NCBI GenBank assembly: GCA_963932465.1
Contig: OZ010789.1
Coordinates: forward strand, 594,591,581 to 594,655,580
DNA length: 64,000 nucleotides
Reading direction: 5' to 3'
Origin: Maratus speciosus
Lineage: Eukaryota; Arthropoda; Arachnida; Araneae; Salticidae
Positions 46,442 through 57,398 of the stretch are shown one piece after another. The stretch's first letter is position 1; every line of letters begins with the position of its first letter. Under the pieces are notes generated by a model. It made no database searches. It was not told where the DNA came from and saw only the letters and a list, made by a program, of their open reading frames with translations. Both the position numbers and the translations under genes were made by a program.

Positions 46442-47088
46442 GGTTTGTTGTGTTGTTTGCTGCGTTGAAAAGAGAATTGAAATTATACGATGTTTTGTAT
46501 TTTCTTTTTAGCGTATTTTGATATTCGGTGTCAATAAGTAATTTTTAAAATATGTCTGAAATAGAGAGGGGTAGAGGTTTTCGGTCCTTTGGTTTCCGTT
46601 ATTGACCAAATCTTTGAAAGATTTTTATGAGCTAAAAACATAGTACTTTCATAGCCAGTTTTAAACAATGAACAAAAAAATATTAACATTTAGTAGTAAA
46701 AATGGCTCGTAAACAGATTTTTTCTTCATTTTGGTCTATTTCAGAAGCTAAAAATAACAGTCCTTGATGTTGGAACACTTTGAGATTTTCAGCCGTCATA
46801 AATATGATAGTTGTGCAACTCGTAAGAAAAAAAAAAAAAAAAAAACATGAAAAAATATCGATATCTAATTAAAAAGGAGTATGTTTTATTATGGCTTTTT
46901 TTTTTCTTGTTTTCGGGTCTATTCAGTTAGCATAAGAACAAAACAAAATAGATTTTATCGTCTGATTTCTCTAATATTTTAGTAGATTATAAATATAACT
47001 GTATCCATCTCTTCCATAAATTTTTGTGAAAAACGTAGGCATATTTAGTAATGAAAACTTGAGCCGACGCGACGTCTCGCAAAACCGT
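46243..47088. other. AT-rich block
   Basis: T28 run at 46411-46438, A19 run near 46829-46846. No coding or other structure recognised. Confidence 0.4.
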
Positions 47089-49388
47089 TTTTTTAGGTAC
47101 TGTATGCTATTTCTTTCTCCCAGCTTATTTTAGCTCGTCTCCAAAAAATAACATTACCTTACAGAAGCCAGACGTAAAACAAAGCAGTACGATTAAATAC
47201 TCTATAGCAATTTTTTAAATTTCTAAGCATCGCACATTTTCAATTTTTATACCATCGTATTGGAAAAAATGTACTTTTAAATGTAATTTGTTTGGAAACT
47301 GCATCTCCATTTATTTTTGAAATATATATATATATATATATATTGTAGTTTTTGGAGCCATTTGTATAATATTGGCAAGTACTCCATTTCTGTAGAAATT
47401 AAAGGAAAAATAGTTGTAAAACATTAATTACATATTTTTGTTGCCCTTTTTTCATAACAACCGAAGGAAAATGTAATTAAAATACGTGCTATTTTGAAAA
47501 ATTATAAACGAATGATTTATGTGAAAACATGGAGCTATTATAAAGTATATTTAATAGACGCTTTCAGTGTGACGTCAATCATTACGTTTTGGTTGGAATT
47601 TGACTCTAAACAAGCGGTTGCTATGCGTCATTTCTCTTATAATATAAATCGTCGAAAATGTTACCGGTACATATCAAGTATTAAAACACCCAGATTTGCG
47701 ATATAGATATAATATATAGTTATACTATGCAACAAAATAGAAAAAACACCATAGCAACCGTTTGTTTGGAGTCCATTTTCAACCAAAACATCATGACTGA
47801 CGTCACGGTTGAAATCGTCTATTTTAAGTATCTATATTAATGTTACAAACAAATGAAAGCCAATGAATCATTAGACAGCCATTTTTTGGTCGAGTTTCTT
47901 TAATGACGGCATCTTTTTGCTGCATAATTGGAATAATATTTCGCGATAGTGACGTCCTATGCCTACTTTACTGTATATGTTTAAGAGTGGATCGTAAATG
48001 TGAAATTCTTAAGCGGATGCGAAAGACGCCGTTTTACATAAAATAAAAACGTGTGCTATAAGTCTTAAAATTGAAATATGTATCGTACTATTTATATGTA
48101 TTTATATGTATTTTTTTTCATCGGGGGTGACTCTAAATTCTGAAAAGCAGAATTCCTATTTTCTAGTTTGTTTTTTTTTTTCGTCGAAATTTTTTCACAT
48201 TTTATTTTGTAAAAAATACTTCTACTCTTCTGTACATTTCGAAATTTTAGTAGGTAAAGTAAATATAGTCTGCAGAGAAATTCTGAAAAGATTGTGTGGA
48301 AATACGAACTTTTGGGTGCTTTTACCGTAGAAAAAGTTCTTTTCCATTATACTCAAAATGAACTGCAGTCGCGAATTTTTGTTAACAGATAAACATTTTA
48401 TATATTTCAAAACCTATTACACCTTTGAAGAGAAGAATGTCTCAAATTTACATATGTATTTGTTTTAACCGGTATCTCATAAATTCCACCCTAGGGAAGT
48501 GATGATGCAAGGGAGAAAACGAAAACTGCGAAAAGGTTACATATTAATTTTTTTTTCCAAAGGGTTAACATCAGTATTTTTTCAAAATGACTACAGCATT
48601 TAAGACATGACAGTCCGATCTTTTAGAATATGCCTTACAGTTTTTAACTTTACTAAGAGGTTTTACTCTTGGAGATTAAAAAAATGACAAAACTAGAAAA
48701 CTGGAATTCTGCTTTTTCAGAACTTAGTGTCGCTACAAACACGCGCTTTTATTTAATATAAAATGACGTCACCCGCATCCGCTACAGAATTCCTCATTTA
48801 CGATCCCATCTTAAACAACATCTACAGTAAAATATGCATAGGAGTGACTATCGCTGAATAATACACAAATTCGAAAAAAAGAGATTTTGTCATTCAAGAA
48901 ACTGGATTACAGATACTGAAAATTAATAAAACTCCATGTTTTATCAGAAATCATTCATTTATATTTCTTCAAAATAGCACGTATTTTAATTACATTTTTT
49001 CGGGTTTTTGAGAAAATGGCAACAAAATGATATAATTGCTATTTTTTCAACTATTTTCCATTTACTTTCTATAGAAATGGAGTACTTAGGTTTCCAAAAT
49101 TAAACTAATGGTGCAGAAAACTCCAAAAAAAAAAAAAAATAAATCTCAAAAATAAATGCAGTTTTCAAACAAATTGCATTTAAAAGTACTTTTTTTCCAA
49201 TACGACGGTATAAAAATCAAAATGTGCAATGCTTAGAAGTTTAAAAAATTGCAGTAGAGATTATTCCGTACAATGATATATCTGCTTTGTTTTACGGGTG
49301 GTTTATACAACGTAACGTTATTTTTTGGAGACGACAGATTAATAGGTGGGAGAAAGAAATAGCATACCGGGGGTTAAAAAAAAAATCC
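47089..49388. mobile_element. 2.3-kb fold-back element
   Basis: The left arm from about 47089 and the right arm ending about 49388 are inverted copies: TGCTATTTCTTTCTCCCA, GTCTCCAAAAAATAAC, GTAAAACAAAGCAG and AAGCATYGCACATTTT occur in both. The pairing continues inward (CTATTTTGAAAAATTATAAA against the CTTCAAAATAGCACG region, GTTTAAG..GGATCGTAAATG, TTCTGAAAA.GCAGAATTCC). It reaches about 48185 on the left and 48650 on the right, leaving a loop of about 460 bp. The left arm is lengthened by a nested 277-bp insertion. Frames inside (47494-47706, 48106-48330, 48222-48410) match no known protein. Termini and target duplication are unclear. Confidence 0.8.
47549..47825. mobile_element. Nested 277-bp MITE in the fold-back arm
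   Basis: Inverted arms of about 85 bp: AATAGACGCTTTCAGTGTGA... GACGTCA...ACGTTTTGGTTGG, with the mirror ...CCAACCAAAACATCATGACTGACGTCACGG... GTCTATT. AAGTAT flanks both sides (47543-47548, 47826-47831) and is a plausible target duplication. The opposite arm of the host element lacks this segment. Confidence 0.72.
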
Positions 49389-49507
49389 CTAGAATTAATA
49401 CTTTCCGTTCTTCGTTTTCATTCCGCGCTGTAAGTCGATTTCTGGGCATGCCAGAGCACTCGGGAGAAAATAGATGAATTTTTGATGAAAGTTTTTTTCT
49501 GATTTTT
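49389..49507. other. Spacer between fold-back and satellite composite
   Basis: Unassigned GC-moderate sequence; nothing recognised. Confidence 0.35.
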
Positions 49508-49536
49508 ACTTTCTTCTATCTTCAATAGAAGAAAGT
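49508..49536. other. Perfect 12-bp hairpin at the satellite composite's end
   Basis: ACTTTCTTCTAT (49508-49519), loop CTTCA, ATAGAAGAAAGT (49525-49536). It lies about 90 bases outside the CTGT tract, where a terminal stem-loop would be expected for a Helentron-associated (HINE-like) element. Confidence 0.7.
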
Positions 49537-49626
49537 ATTGTAATCGAAATTTTTTTCGACTTCCGGTTTTCGACGGATTTGCATGTTTTAGGGGTCAGAG
49601 ATTCCAAAAAACATGTTTATAGAAAA

Positions 49627-49698
49627 TGTCTGTCTGTCTGTGTGTCCGTCTGTCCGTCTGTCCGTCCGTCCGTCTGTCCGTCTGTCCGTCTGTCTGTC
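49627..49698. repeat. CTGT/CCGT microsatellite
   Basis: Seventy bases of TGTC(TG/CG)TC units (GACA/GACG on the other strand) separate the terminal hairpin from the satellite array. The long open frames across it are simple-repeat artefacts. Confidence 0.85.
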
Positions 49699-49701
49699 GC
49701 C

Positions 49702-50935
49702 ATTGTACCATCAAAAAGTGTATGAAGTTATGTATAGAATTAAACCAAAATTTTATTATAAGTTTTTGGCTATGGCAAGCAGGTCCTCCCGGAATTTGGA
49801 AAAAATTCGCCGGTAGGGGGCGCTGATATAACAATTTTTATGCGATTTTGAATATTGTACCATCCAAAAGTGTATGGAGTTATGCATAGAATTGAACCAA
49901 ATTTTTAGTTTAAGTTTTTGGATATGACAAGTAGGTCCTCCCTGAATTTGGAAAAAATTCGCCGGTAGGGGGCGCTGTAAATGCGTTTTTTGTGCGATTT
50001 TGAATATTGTACCGCCCAAAAGTGTATGAAGTTATGCATAGAAATAAACCAAATTTTTATTTTAAGTTTTTGGCTATGGCAAGCAGGTCCTCCCTGAATT
50101 TGGAAAAAATTCGCCGGTAGGGGGCGCTGTAATAGCGATTTTTGTGCGATTTTGAATATTGTACCGTCCAAAAGTGTATGAAGTTATGCATAGAATTAAA
50201 CCAAATTTTAATTTTAAGTTTTTGGATATGGCAAGCAGGTCCTCCATGAATTTGCAAAAAATTCGCCGTTAGGGGGCGCTGTAATAGCAATTTTTGTGCG
50301 ATTTTGAATATTGCACCATCGAAAAGTGTATGAAGTTATGCATAGAATTGAACCAAAAAAAATTTTAAGTTCTTGGCTATGGCAAGGAGGTCCTCCCTTA
50401 ATTTGTAAAAAAATCGCTCGTAGAGGGCGCTGTAATAGCGATTTTTGTACAATTTTTGTGCCATTTTGAATATTGTACCGCCGAAAAGTGTATGAAGTTA
50501 TGCATAGAATTGAACCAAATTTTATGTGTTTATTTTTGGTCATGTCACGAAGGTCCTCCCTGAATTTGGAAAATTTCTGCCGGAAGGGGGCACTATAATT
50601 GCGATGTCTGTACCATTTTCATTATTGTACCATCGAAAAGTGTATGAAGTTATCCATATAATTGAACCAAATTTTTGTGCATGTTTCTGGCTATGGCAAA
50701 CAAGTCCTCCCTGAACTTGAAAAAATTCCGAAAGAAGGGGGCGCTATAATTCCGATCTCTGTGCCATTTTCATTATTGTACCATCGAACAGCGTATAAAA
50801 TTACGCATACAATTGAACCAAAATATTTGTACTTGTTTTTGGCTTTGGCCAACAGGTTCTCCTTGAATTTGGAAATATTGCGCGGTAAAGGGGCTCCGTG
50901 CTAGCGATTTTTGTGTACTTTTCTTGATTTTTCGT
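49702..50935. repeat. ~152-bp satellite array, eight copies
   Basis: ATTGTACC marks unit starts near 49702, 49853, 50005, 50158, 50310, 50472, 50624 and 50775; spacing is 151-153 except one 162. Each unit has AAAAGTGTATGAAGTTATGC, ATAGAATTGAACCAAA, GGTCCTCCCTGAATTTGGAA and GGGGGCGCT. Divergence increases toward the right end. Because the period is not a multiple of three, the many overlapping minus frames with LLQRPLPANFFQ repeats are not genes. Confidence 0.92.
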
Positions 50936-51518
50936 AGTTCTATTGTGCATCGGCGGCTCATGCAGCGGCGGGAACTCGCTTCCTGCTATGCCGGCTATTC
51001 GCAAACAGCTGATAACGACAGAATAAGGAAAAATTAATAATTTTAACAAATATCATGATATAGATTAACTCGTTTTTAGTCCGTTTAATTGACTTGAGCA
51101 GAAATTTAAGATGAAAATCAAAGTTGGTATAGTATTGAACTAATAATATTGAAGTATTAACATGTGTAACTAGGTTTTGAAATATTAAGATGTATAAGAT
51201 AGAAGAAAGTTTTGGGATTGGCACATCCAACTAGTTAATTATAAACTCAGCTAATTATCAGAAATTTAAAATTATGCATCTCAGGTGTCCCAGTAGAGGA
51301 TTTGGACTTTCAGTCTTGTAGGAGCAGTGGATTTTCGGTAGAATATAGGTGTAACTTTACACTAAAAATGGTTGCAATTAAGTTGCCACCATTACTAGTG
51401 TAAATTCACGGCACTACTGATTTGATGTGTTTTATAAATTTCTCAAGTTTTTGAAGAAACAAATACCTTAAGGAAAATTTTTCTCATTTTAAATGAAATA
51501 TCAATTTTCAAATGTCAC

Positions 51519-51522
<4 letters not shown>
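50936..51522. other. AT-rich block after the satellite
   Basis: Includes a short GC-rich patch at 50940-51005. No identified feature. Confidence 0.4.
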
Positions 51523-51588
<66 letters not shown>

Positions 51589-51590
51589 TA
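51523..51590. repeat. A50 run followed by (TA)9
   Basis: Homopolymer at 51523-51572, then alternating TA to 51590. It could be a retroelement tail, but no body is recognisable upstream. Confidence 0.85.
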
Positions 51591-52021
51591 CAAAAGCAAA
51601 TAAAATAGTGAACACAACTTTCCATATTATCCCATTCTTTGTATGTTTATCTTATTATTCTGCATAATTATTATTGAAATTATATGTACTAATGCTAAAA
51701 TATAATTATGATTCATAAAAAGGCTAATATGATTAATTCGCAATTCAAATAACCCCAAATTATTGTATTTGTTTAGCTTTTTTCAGAGATTTTTATCCCG
51801 ACCTCTCTCTCTACTGCTGTACTTTAATAAAGCTTTAGATTTAACTTTAAAAGTTCAAAATAAATAAAATTTGAGGGAAAATATACTTGAGTATATCAGC
51901 GTTATATGTTGGAAATTGATATCCCAACAATCACCAGTATACACCTGTCTTTTACACCGTTTCCGTTGCAATGCAAAAATGTTCTTGTTTAGGATAAAGT
52001 AGAAGAGATTTTTCATTCGAA

Positions 52022-52052
<31 letters not shown>

Positions 52053-52343
52053 AACACTTCCTTACATTTTAAAACTTGAATATTTTGAACGGATCTGTAA
52101 AAATAATAAAGCTCGAGACGGACGAGCCGAAAAACATTTTTATCATTTATATGATTGTGAAATCGAAAGTACAGAATGATGCTATATAGCTTTTTGTAAC
52201 TGACAAAACTTTTTTATGCGATATGACTATGCTTTTTGAATTAAATTAATCCTATAAATAGGAGAATTAGCTATAAAATTGCATGAAATTCTCATGGATG
52301 GAGGGGGAGGGGGGGTAAATAAATTTACAAATGAAACTTAAAA

Positions 52344-52378
<35 letters not shown>

Positions 52379-54010
52379 AAAGACCATATGACCCAGGCAA
52401 GTCCCACAAATAGGGTCTCATATCAAATAAAACAAAGGAATATATCTAACACAGAGATTTCTAAGAACAAGTGAAATTATTGGAATTGCAGAGATAAATA
52501 AGCTCCCAAAATACGGTACTGGCTCGGACACGAGAGTTTTAAAATTTATTAAATAAATTGAAATAACTCAAAATACACTATGTTACTGTATAAAATATAT
52601 TAATGCTCAAGAGGAGACATATTAATAACCTATGTAAAAATCAGAGAAATTCCATAGTAAAATCTTATCAAAATTATGCTGAGAGATCAGGAGTAAAGTT
52701 ACAGAATGTGTAAACAAACCGATATATCCTAGTATATTTAACATTTCAAAGGAAATGAAATATATTAACAAATAAAGTCTCAAAACGAATCTTAGAATAT
52801 TAATTTTGATATGTGAATACAGATTTATCATTACATATTATTAAAAAACATCAAAATTGGGAGTAATGCTAAGACACAGTTACTTTGAAAACCTGCTTTG
52901 CGGGAGGAAAGTGAAACTAAAAAAATGTACCTGGGCACTGTATATCTTATACAAAAACACGTAATGTATCATTCAAATACAAATACTTTATATAAAGCAC
53001 TATTTAATCCTATCTTATAAATCTATGATTAATAATCACTTTGCTTACCTTATGTTTTCCAACTGAAATTCTAATTGGATATGGTAAAATTTTTATCGTC
53101 TGTTGACAGACAGAAAACGACCGCTGGCAACGCGAATAATTTCTTTAGCTCTGGATCCAAAGTTAAGAAATACACCAACTCTGGAGTGTTGACTTCGAAA
53201 CTTTGTTTGGAAGAGTAATCGATAAAACATTTTCAGAGTATGATAGCACCTTTTTCAGTTTTTACACCGAAAGTAGTGAATATTTAACGCTCGTTTGGCA
53301 TATCATAAACCGAAATTCAGAATATTAATACTCCTTTTTTTTTCAGTGTAGTAATGCGGATACACAGACACACTAACAACGCGAAACTTTGTTTTACTTG
53401 TATTAGATTAGACGAACAAGTACATGAGTAATAAATAAACGAGTAATATTAGAAATGTTTTGCGCTTTACAGTAAGAGGAAAAAACAAATGAAAATAACG
53501 ATATAAAATTAGTAAAAACATAACATAATATAAAATTATATTATTGGAATTTGAATAATAAGTATAAAAGTAATAACATATTTTTACTAACACTCTTTAA
53601 TAAGCATTCAGTGTTCCTCTTGAATATGACGCCTAATTTTATTGCTGCAATTCATGTCATTTAAAGTATCTTTTTAGGATTTCAATATTGATTTCTTGAC
53701 ATATAATCGTACATTTATTAGTTATTAATTGGTAAAGTCTTATTTTAAAAAATATATTACACTCCTCATTTATTATTTATAATTTATTCTCTACTTTTTA
53801 GTCTTTAAAATGTTTTATTGGTGCTATTTTACAGTGATTTCGCGTATTTTGGCGAACGTTTATTAGCGCATAACTAAATCCACAGTGCTTTAACCTTATA
53901 AACAATTGTACAAAATACAGAGAATGTTTGGAGATTTTTCACATGTGCCAGGCTGATTTAAAAAGCCTTAAAATTACTGTATTAATTTAGAATTAAGTAG
54001 TAAAATTATT
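51591..54010. other. AT-rich block with simple repeats
   Basis: A28 run at about 52023-52050, a G-rich patch at 52299-52315 and (AAAT)n at 52340-52378. A somewhat less AT-rich stretch lies at 53095-53230. No ORF or transposon ends supported. Confidence 0.4.
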
Positions 54011-54018
54011 AAAATTTT

Positions 54019-54283
54019 GAAATAAATTACCTGAATTTTTATTCACATTGATAACGAGTGCGAAGAACCAACAGAGTAAAAAATTATCCAGACCAGGGTT
54101 TGGACTTGGGTCTTTGGTTCCGCGAACTAACGTTCTTCCAACTAAGCCACCTGGAACGACACACCTAGCCTGGCACCCTTCGCTCTTATAGTTGGTACGA
54201 CTGTAACAGCAGCACAATATGGGACAACTTCATGCACCACAATCTTGGGGTAAACATGAATAAAAATTAATCCAGCACCGATA
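54019..54283 (-). mobile_element. tRNA-like repeat, copy A
   Basis: Minus strand from 54283: ATCGGTGCTGGATTAATTTT, then GGTGCCAGGCTAGGTGTGTC, then a tRNA-like core (54162-54089) with A-box-like GGTGGCTTAGTTGGAAGAAC and B-box-like CAAGTCCAAACCCTGG. It ends CAATGTGAATAAAAATTCAG. The same order is in copy B on the other strand. It is SINE-like, with an internal pol III promoter layout. Confidence 0.7.
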
Positions 54284-54290
54284 ATATATG

Positions 54291-54883
54291 CAGGGTGTAT
54301 CTGAAATGGTTCAAAAAACTTAGGGGATGATAGTAGTCATCAAGAAGAACAAAAAATGCAATGGAACATGGGTTCGCAAATGACGTTAAAGGGTTAAAAT
54401 CGCAAAAATATTAAAAATATCGAAATCTCGCATGCTGCTTTTCTGCAGAACTGGCTAGTAGCACGAAGCTGGTTTTCCTTTCACTTTGTGCATATTCGGT
54501 CTGAAAGAGATAACAAAAATTTGGAAGAAAGCCCAAAAAAATCTGTGAGCAGGAATCAACGTATACATATTTGAGCGTGTCCGCCAGTCGTTCCTCCGTA
54601 GATGTACTCTGTGTAATAACGTCCGTGGATGATATTTTGAATAATTGTTGTAAAATATTTGTTTTCTCTGGACATCAAGAGCTGTGATGTTCCTATTCTG
54701 TGCAATAAATAATTTTCTGGAGTGTTTCTTTCTTGTCTCAGTTTGTCCATTCCCAGACGCATTTTCTCGATTTTCATCGTTTAAACGTCATTTGCGACCC
54801 CATGTTCCATTTCATTTTTTTTTCTCGTCGTCATGAGTACTATCATCCCTCTAAGTTTGTTGAAGCAATTCGGATATACCCTG
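54291..54883. mobile_element. 593-bp MITE between the tRNA-like copies
   Basis: Ends CAGGGTGTATCTGAAATGGT and, reversed, CAGGGTATATCCGAATTGCT, with arms pairing for about 115 bp (ACTTAGGGGATGATAGTA and ATGGAACATGGG..CGCAAAT on both). TA follows on the right (54884-54885); the left flank is TG, presumably changed. A 73-codon minus frame at 54556-54777 has no recognised match. Mariner/Tc1-type MITE. Confidence 0.75.
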
Positions 54884-54884
54884 T

Positions 54885-56101
54885 ATATAATAATAATTTT
54901 TAAACGATGACTTATGCCCGAGAAATATAAATTGAATTACTTAAATTTTTATTCACATTGCTAACAAGGCCTAATATCGGTGCTGGATTAGTTTGCATTC
55001 ATGTTTACCGCAAGATTGTGGTTCATGGAGTTGTCTTGTGCTGCGATTGCAGCTTTAACAACTATAAGAGTGAATGGTGCCAGGTTAACTCATTTGTGCG
55101 TAGCGTCCCATTTTTGGGACGATTTAAATTTTCATGAATAAGTATATTTTTCATCTCCTTTATAACATGAAAATTGTATGAAATAATTATTTATAAATGT
55201 CTTTATCTATTACCAAGAGATGACAGCATAAGGCGGATATTTATTTCTTTAAAGGAAGGCTTTTTTTCGGTGTTTATAATTTTTTAATTTTTCAAGATGG
55301 CGAAATGTAAAAAGTAAGTTTATTTGTATTTTTTCTATGATGGATCCAAAATCGCAAGTCATAATCTTAGCTTGTAGATTTTTTTTCAATACAAATTTTT
55401 TTTAATTGCAAAATTAAATGTTCAAGCCTATTTTTTATGCATTTTTGTAACGTCCAAAATATAGGGTTTTAGGCACAAATGGGCACATAATTTTGTTGGA
55501 CATTTAGGATACAGTTATTTATGTAATATCCTTTTAAATATATTTATGAAATAAATTGTTTTTAAGTCTGCAATACGATTATTCTTATTTTATTATTAAT
55601 AATAGTTATAATGTTATTAGTCTCTGTAAACAAATAAATATATTTTTCTTTTTGTAGTTCATAAAAATACTAATTATAGTACATAATATACAATTTAAAA
55701 ACTTTTTAAATATAAATATAGACAAAACATATAATTATGCATATTATTCTACTAGAAATACTCATATGTACTTTTTTTACATTTTATTAAATATATACAA
55801 AAAAAAAAATTAAGTGTTATTTTTTTAGTATTTTTCCAGTTCATTTTGCAATATTTTAAAGTGATTTTACCAAAACATTTGAGAAAACCAGAATTCAGGC
55901 ACAAATGGGTTAAGTGTGTTGTTCGAGGTGTCTTAATTGTAAGAGCGTTGTTGCGCTGAACCAAAGACCCAGTTTCGATCCCTGACTTGGACACTTTTTC
56001 ACTATGTTGGTATTACGCCTTGCTAGCAATGTGAATAAAAATTCACGTAACTCATTTTATATTTCTAGGGCGTAAGTCAACTTTTAAAAATTATTATTAT
56101 A
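54885..56101 (+). mobile_element. tRNA-like element with inverted ends, copy B
   Basis: Ends of about 90 bp are inverted: TAATTTTTAAACGATGACTT, ATGCCCGAGAAATATAAATT, TTTTTATTCACATTGCTAAC (54893-54977), with the mirror at 56008-56101. Between them are the copy-A-like body and tRNA-like core at 55919-55993 (GAGGTGTCTTAATTGTAAGA, then AGTTTCGATCCC, a good B box). A 821-bp TTAA element splits the body at GTGCCAGG|TTAA. A tRNA-like promoter inside long inverted ends is unusual. Confidence 0.72.
55089..55909. mobile_element. piggyBac-like MITE, 821 bp
   Basis: TTAA on both sides (55085-55088, 55910-55913). Ends CTCATTTGTGCG and, reversed, CCCATTTGTGCCTGAATTC. A subterminal perfect hairpin CGTCCCA-TTTT-TGGGACG lies at 55104-55121. 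An internal GGCACAAATGGGCAC at about 55473-55487 repeats the end. No transposase. It interrupts copy B, so it is younger than that element. Confidence 0.8.
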
Positions 56102-57284
56102 TTAAAATTTTGTATTGTCTTTCGAAACGCACCTTTATACATATTTTGTACAATTCTATAAAAGCAAGATAAAAAATCGAAGGCAAAATTACATGTATAC
56201 ATAAATTTACATACCACAATTAGGTTGAGTTAAGTAAAAAAGTTTAAAAATTTTAAAACATCTTGCTATATTGTATATCTTCATATTTGCGACAATGAAT
56301 TCTTCGAGAACTTTTAAATTGCGTTACAAATTGTTTCAGAATTATCCAAAATAATTCCATTTAATCAATTTGATTAATATCTACCCTAAAGAAAGAATTT
56401 AATTTAAATGGAAAATTTTTAATTTTCATTTTGAAACTTTAAATTAAATTTGGTTATTTAAAGCACATTTTGTTATTTTATTTGATTATTTTCTTTATTT
56501 TTTTATTAAAAATATACAAACGTAGATAAGAACACTTTCTGCTTTATCATAAAGAGTAAAATTCATTTAAGGTTTACATACTAAGAACTCTATTTGCGTT
56601 GTTTACTGTTTCTCATATTTTTTAACCACCGAAAACCTTATCTATCTATTGAAAGGAAAATAACTGTTGTATTTTTTACTTTAAGTTTCAATTCAATGTG
56701 TGACAAATATTAAGTTAATATTCTCATTTTTATTTCTCATTGTAACTGAAAACCTTTCAAATTTATAACGTGACGTATCAAACACAGTATTGCCTATTTA
56801 TTTATTTATTAAAAATTTGTTTTAACTGAAAATTGGATTTTGTTTATATTTCTATTAAAGTAGATGAAAAGCTTTAATATATTTTTCAACTTTAAAATAT
56901 TTGTGGAAAATTCTTTTTATTTCTGAAAAAAAATTTAAACGTCACATTAAAAGGAAAACAGCATTATTGTAAGAATATTTTAAATGATTATTTATAATCT
57001 GATAATATAAATAGGATGAAACTCATTAATATTAATAATGTCATAATAACTTTAAAAATTTACAGGTTGTTTAAAGCATGTGGAATAATAACTAACGCCG
57101 AAAATGTTTTTGGCTAACTTTTTCTAGGATCTTTTTGTCGTATTAAATGTAATGTGATGGAATACAAAGTAATAATTTGGCATATTGAATACAAGAAAAA
57201 ATGCTTCCATAAAGATTGCCGAAAAAGAATATAAAGTTCTTTGTACCACATATACTGACAATCCACAAAACAATATTGTAAGAT
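56102..57284. other. AT-rich block, nothing identified
   Basis: No structure of note. Confidence 0.4.
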
Positions 57285-57398
57285 TTATTCGTATTGTTTC
57301 TGCGCCTATTCGTCGCGCACAATTAGTCGCGAAAATATTTTATCACGCACAATTTATCGCAGCCACAATTTGTTGCGGCGTCAATTCGTCATGGCTTT
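57285..57398. repeat. Degenerate (CACAATTxGTCGC)n minisatellite
   Basis: Five or so units: ATTCGTCGCGCACAATTAGT, CGCGAAAATATTTTATCACG, CACAATTTATCGCAGCCACA, ATTTGTTGCGGCGTCAATTC, GTCATGG. Spacing about 20 bp. The 71-codon frame at 57185-57400 overlaps it and is not supported. Confidence 0.55.

Noticed and set aside
49613..49826. Plus-strand frames rich in Ser, Val, Cys and Pro
   Set aside because: Translation of the CTGT/CCGT microsatellite.
49595..51049. Many overlapping minus-strand frames with repeated LLQRPLPANFFQIQGGP-like text
   Set aside because: They are translations of a 152-bp satellite. The period is not a multiple of three and the frame changes from unit to unit.
54089..54162. 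Functional tRNA gene
   Set aside because: A and B boxes are present but the acceptor stem does not pair, and the sequence sits inside a repeat with a second copy.
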